Positions 14,253-15,888 of a stretch of 15,888 bases of DNA are shown here, one piece after another. Source of the DNA: Nitrospira lenta. Its GTDB lineage: Bacteria; Nitrospirota; Nitrospiria; Nitrospirales; Nitrospiraceae. The stretch spans positions 1-15,888 of the forward strand of contig CAMDRK010000018.1 of assembly GCA_945906715.1 (NCBI GenBank), in the 5' to 3' direction. The position numbers were made by a program, and so were the translations under genes. The notes under the pieces were generated by a model. That model had not been told where the DNA came from, searched no databases, and saw nothing but the letters and a program-made list of their open reading frames with translations. Each line of letters starts with the position of its first letter. The stretch's first letter is position 1.

Positions 14253-15400
14253 GCGCGCGCACCACGTCAGGCATTTTGCCCTACCAACAGATTACGCAGC
14301 TGATTGCGAGCGGCGCCATCCACGCCGACGTACCGATCGAAGACCGGCAGATCCAGCCGGCCAGTCTCGATCTGCGGCTCGGGCGCAAGGCCTATCGGCT
14401 AATCAGCAGCTTCCTTCCGGAGTTGTCAGCGATTACGAGCCGGCTCAACGTTTTGGATTTCTACCAGTCCGATCTCGTGATGTATGAGATGGACTTGACC
14501 GAGGGGGCCATTCTCGAAAAAGGCCACGTCTATTTGGTGCCACTGTTGGAACGTGTAGCGTTACCCAAGACGCTCCGCGCGCGGACCAATCCGAAAAGCA
14601 CGACCGGACGGCTGGATGTTTTTACCCGCGTCGTAACGGACCTCAACACCGGATTCGATGAGATCCGAGCCGGCTATTCAGGGCCCCTCTATCTGGAGAT
14701 CGTCCCACGCTCGTTCGCAATTAAGGTAAAAACCGGCTACTCCCTCAATCAAATTCGCTTTGTACGCGGCAATGCTACCGTGTCGGACCAGTCGCTTCAG
14801 ACGCTCCACAAGCGAGAGCCGCTACTCTACCACAATCTCCCCACGAAACATTCGTTGAGCGCCCGTGATCTGAGGACAGATCGTGGCCTGTTTCTCCGCA
14901 TCGATCTGAAAGGAGACGACCAAAGCAGCTCGCCGATCATCGGCTATCGGGCGAAGAAGAATAGTCACGTCATCGATCTATCGAAAATCGGCCACTATGC
15001 GGCGCTCGATTTTTGGGAGCCCCTGTACCGCCACCGCCAGGACAGTCTCCTCTTGGAACCGGAAGAATTTTATATTCTCGCATCGAAAGAACGAATTCGC
15101 GTTCCCGCCGGCTATGCGGCCGAGATGGTCGCGTTCGAAGCCGCTTGCGGCGAACTGCGGACCCACTACGCAGGGTTTTTCGATCCGGGATTTGGGTACG
15201 GCCGCGGCGAGCTGCACGGCACCCAAGTGGTCCTGGAAGTCCGCCCCCACGACGTGCCCTTCCTGATCCATGATGGACAAACATTTTTTAAGGTTGTGTA
15301 CGACAAGATGCTCGCACGGCCCAGTCAGCTCTATGGCACGGCCCTCGGATCCTCGTATCAGCGACAGGGCTTGACCTTGAGCAAACATTTTAAGACCTAG
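14249..15400 (+). CDS. dcd: Two-domain dCTP deaminase
   Basis: This 383-residue protein starts at GTG 14249, overlapping the KamA stop by 4 nt, with GGAGAG upstream; an earlier in-frame GTG at 14222 is less likely. It matches the long form of 2'-deoxycytidine 5'-triphosphate deaminase, made of two dUTPase-like halves. The first half holds the catalytic-type residues: NPKSTTGRLDVFTR (Ser117, Arg121) and SGPLYLEI (Glu150). The N-terminal DRQIQPASLDLRLG block is also typical. The second half (about 215-383) has YAAEMVAFEAACGELRTHYAGFFDPGFGYG and GTQVVLEVRPHDVPF. It converts dCTP to dUTP on the way to dTMP. Long bidomain forms are about twice the size of E. coli Dcd. Cotranscription with kamA is likely from the overlap; a shared function is not evident. 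Confidence 0.87.
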   Translation: MSARTTSGILPYQQITQLIASGAIHADVPIEDRQIQPASLDLRLGRKAYRLISSFLPELSAITSRLNVLDFYQSDLVMYEMDLTEGAILEKGHVYLVPLLERVALPKTLRARTNPKSTTGRLDVFTRVVTDLNTGFDEIRAGYSGPLYLEIVPRSFAIKVKTGYSLNQIRFVRGNATVSDQSLQTLHKREPLLYHNLPTKHSLSARDLRTDRGLFLRIDLKGDDQSSSPIIGYRAKKNSHVIDLSKIGHYAALDFWEPLYRHRQDSLLLEPEEFYILASKERIRVPAGYAAEMVAFEAACGELRTHYAGFFDPGFGYGRGELHGTQVVLEVRPHDVPFLIHDGQTFFKVVYDKMLARPSQLYGTALGSSYQRQGLTLSKHFKT

Positions 15401-15413
15401 CAGGGAGAAGGCC

Positions 15414-15489
15414 GAGGTTCAGGTTAAGGTTGAGGCGAAGATGAAGAATGCCGGGTCATCGCTTAACCTTGACCTCGACCTCAACCTTG
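15414..15489. repeat. Inverted hexamer (AGGTTN) repeats after dcd
   Basis: GAGGTTCAGGTTAAGGTTGAGG (15414-15435) is a hexamer tandem repeat, with reverse-complement units at 15462-15489. Bases 15426-15435 pair perfectly with 15479-15488 (10 bp), and 15421-15428 alternatively with 15462-15469 (8 bp). It starts 14 nt after the dcd stop. No T-run follows, so a classical terminator is not shown. Confidence 0.75.
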
Positions 15490-15505
15490 CTCGATTAGAA
15501 TTCGG

Positions 15506-15536
15506 ACGCTTCACGTTTCACGCTTTACGTTTCACG
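15506..15536. repeat. Heptamer (ACGTTTC) tandem repeat
   Basis: Four units, ACGCTTC, ACGTTTC, ACGCTTT, ACGTTTC, then ACG. It lies 22 nt upstream of the next start codon. Confidence 0.85.
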
Positions 15537-15558
15537 AACAGTTAGGGACCAGCTGACC

Positions 15559-15888
15559 ATGCCGCCAGAACCGACCAACGAGCCGGAGCGCCGAGAGCCC
15601 GAGGAAGACTCCGGGGGCGAAAACCAGATGCGTGTCGCCGGAATGATTGTGGGCACTGCCCTCATTTTTATCGGCTTTCTGGATATATTTCTCTCGATCA
15701 GCGGAGGATTTGAAATCGACGTCATCCCCTTCCTGATTTATTTCGCCGGGGTCGCCGTGTGGGCAAATGCGGTTGTCGAAAACTTGACCATCCGCTACAG
15801 CCTCATCGGCGGAGCCCTCGTCCTCGCAGCCGTCTTCTACCAATACGGGGAAGTCCTCTTCTGGCACAAGCAAGTGTTGTTTTGGTCC
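15559..15888 (+). CDS. Uncharacterised membrane protein, partial
   Basis: From the ATG at 15559 the frame is open for 110 codons to the window edge, so the C-terminus is missing. Residues 1-24 are very acidic and proline-rich (PEPTNEPERREPEED), then three hydrophobic segments lie at about 26-48, 55-72 and 80-97. The first holds GTALIFIGFLDIFLSISGG. A cytoplasmic tail, a hairpin of helices and at least one more segment are likely. AGGGA lies about 10 nt before the start. No family is recognised. It is separated from dcd by 158 nt of repeats and may have its own promoter. Confidence 0.65.
   Translation, partial: MPPEPTNEPERREPEEDSGGENQMRVAGMIVGTALIFIGFLDIFLSISGGFEIDVIPFLIYFAGVAVWANAVVENLTIRYSLIGGALVLAAVFYQYGEVLFWHKQVLFWS

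Noticed and set aside
1..15888. tRNA, rRNA, insertion-sequence transposase or replication origin
   Set aside because: None seen by eye on either strand; no transposase-like protein and no cluster of DnaA boxes noticed.

Overview
The window is a bacterial chromosomal segment of moderately high GC content. It has dense genes, 4-nt start/stop overlaps, several GTG/TTG starts, and intergenic spaces full of short tandem repeats and hairpin repeats. The gene families (a plant-type ferredoxin:thioredoxin reductase catalytic subunit, a CbbQ/NorQ-type ATPase, KamA, a long two-domain dCTP deaminase, a YkgJ-DUF2156 fusion) and the repeat style fit a Nitrospira-like member of Nitrospirota. That assignment is recognition and inference; no marker gene is present.

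Layout. (1) 1-695, minus: the start of a helical-repeat protein, possibly a NorD-like VWA partner of the ATPase further on. (2) 818-1899, plus: a two-gene unit of the ferredoxin:thioredoxin reductase catalytic subunit and a secreted beta-sandwich protein. (3) 2130-4640: an accessory patch with a truncated membrane-protein gene, a ParE/RelE-type toxin-antitoxin pair (3021-3547), and several copies of a 47-nt hairpin repeat. The hairpin copies differ by compensatory base changes. Two halves of one more copy lie on either side of the toxin-antitoxin pair, as if a cassette had landed inside it. (4) 4004-6238, minus: CbbQ/NorQ ATPase, DUF167 protein and two paralogous glycine-zipper lipoproteins, each lipoprotein followed closely by a hairpin copy. 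(5) 6449-11055, minus: a YkgJ-DUF2156 fusion protein translationally coupled to a 1034-residue hybrid histidine kinase. (6) 11180-15400, plus, divergent from (5): an ATP-grasp-like enzyme, a small glutaredoxin-like protein, a lysine 2,3-aminomutase family radical SAM enzyme and a two-domain dCTP deaminase, followed by a membrane protein that runs off the window.

How the parts may work together. The ATPase and the helical-repeat protein resemble a MoxR-VWA pair, but here they are separated by about 4.7 kb. The divergent block at 9.5-14.2 kb places an aminoacyltransferase-type domain opposite an ATP-grasp-like ligase, a thiol protein and lysine aminomutase. This could be a beta-lysine-based modification pathway, though nothing beyond gene content and adjacency supports it.

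The most striking non-coding signals are the covarying 47-nt hairpin family and a recurring arrangement after three genes. In that arrangement a short tandem repeat is followed, roughly 30-60 nt later, by its inverted copy. The unit differs each time: 9-mer, 7-mer and 6-mer.
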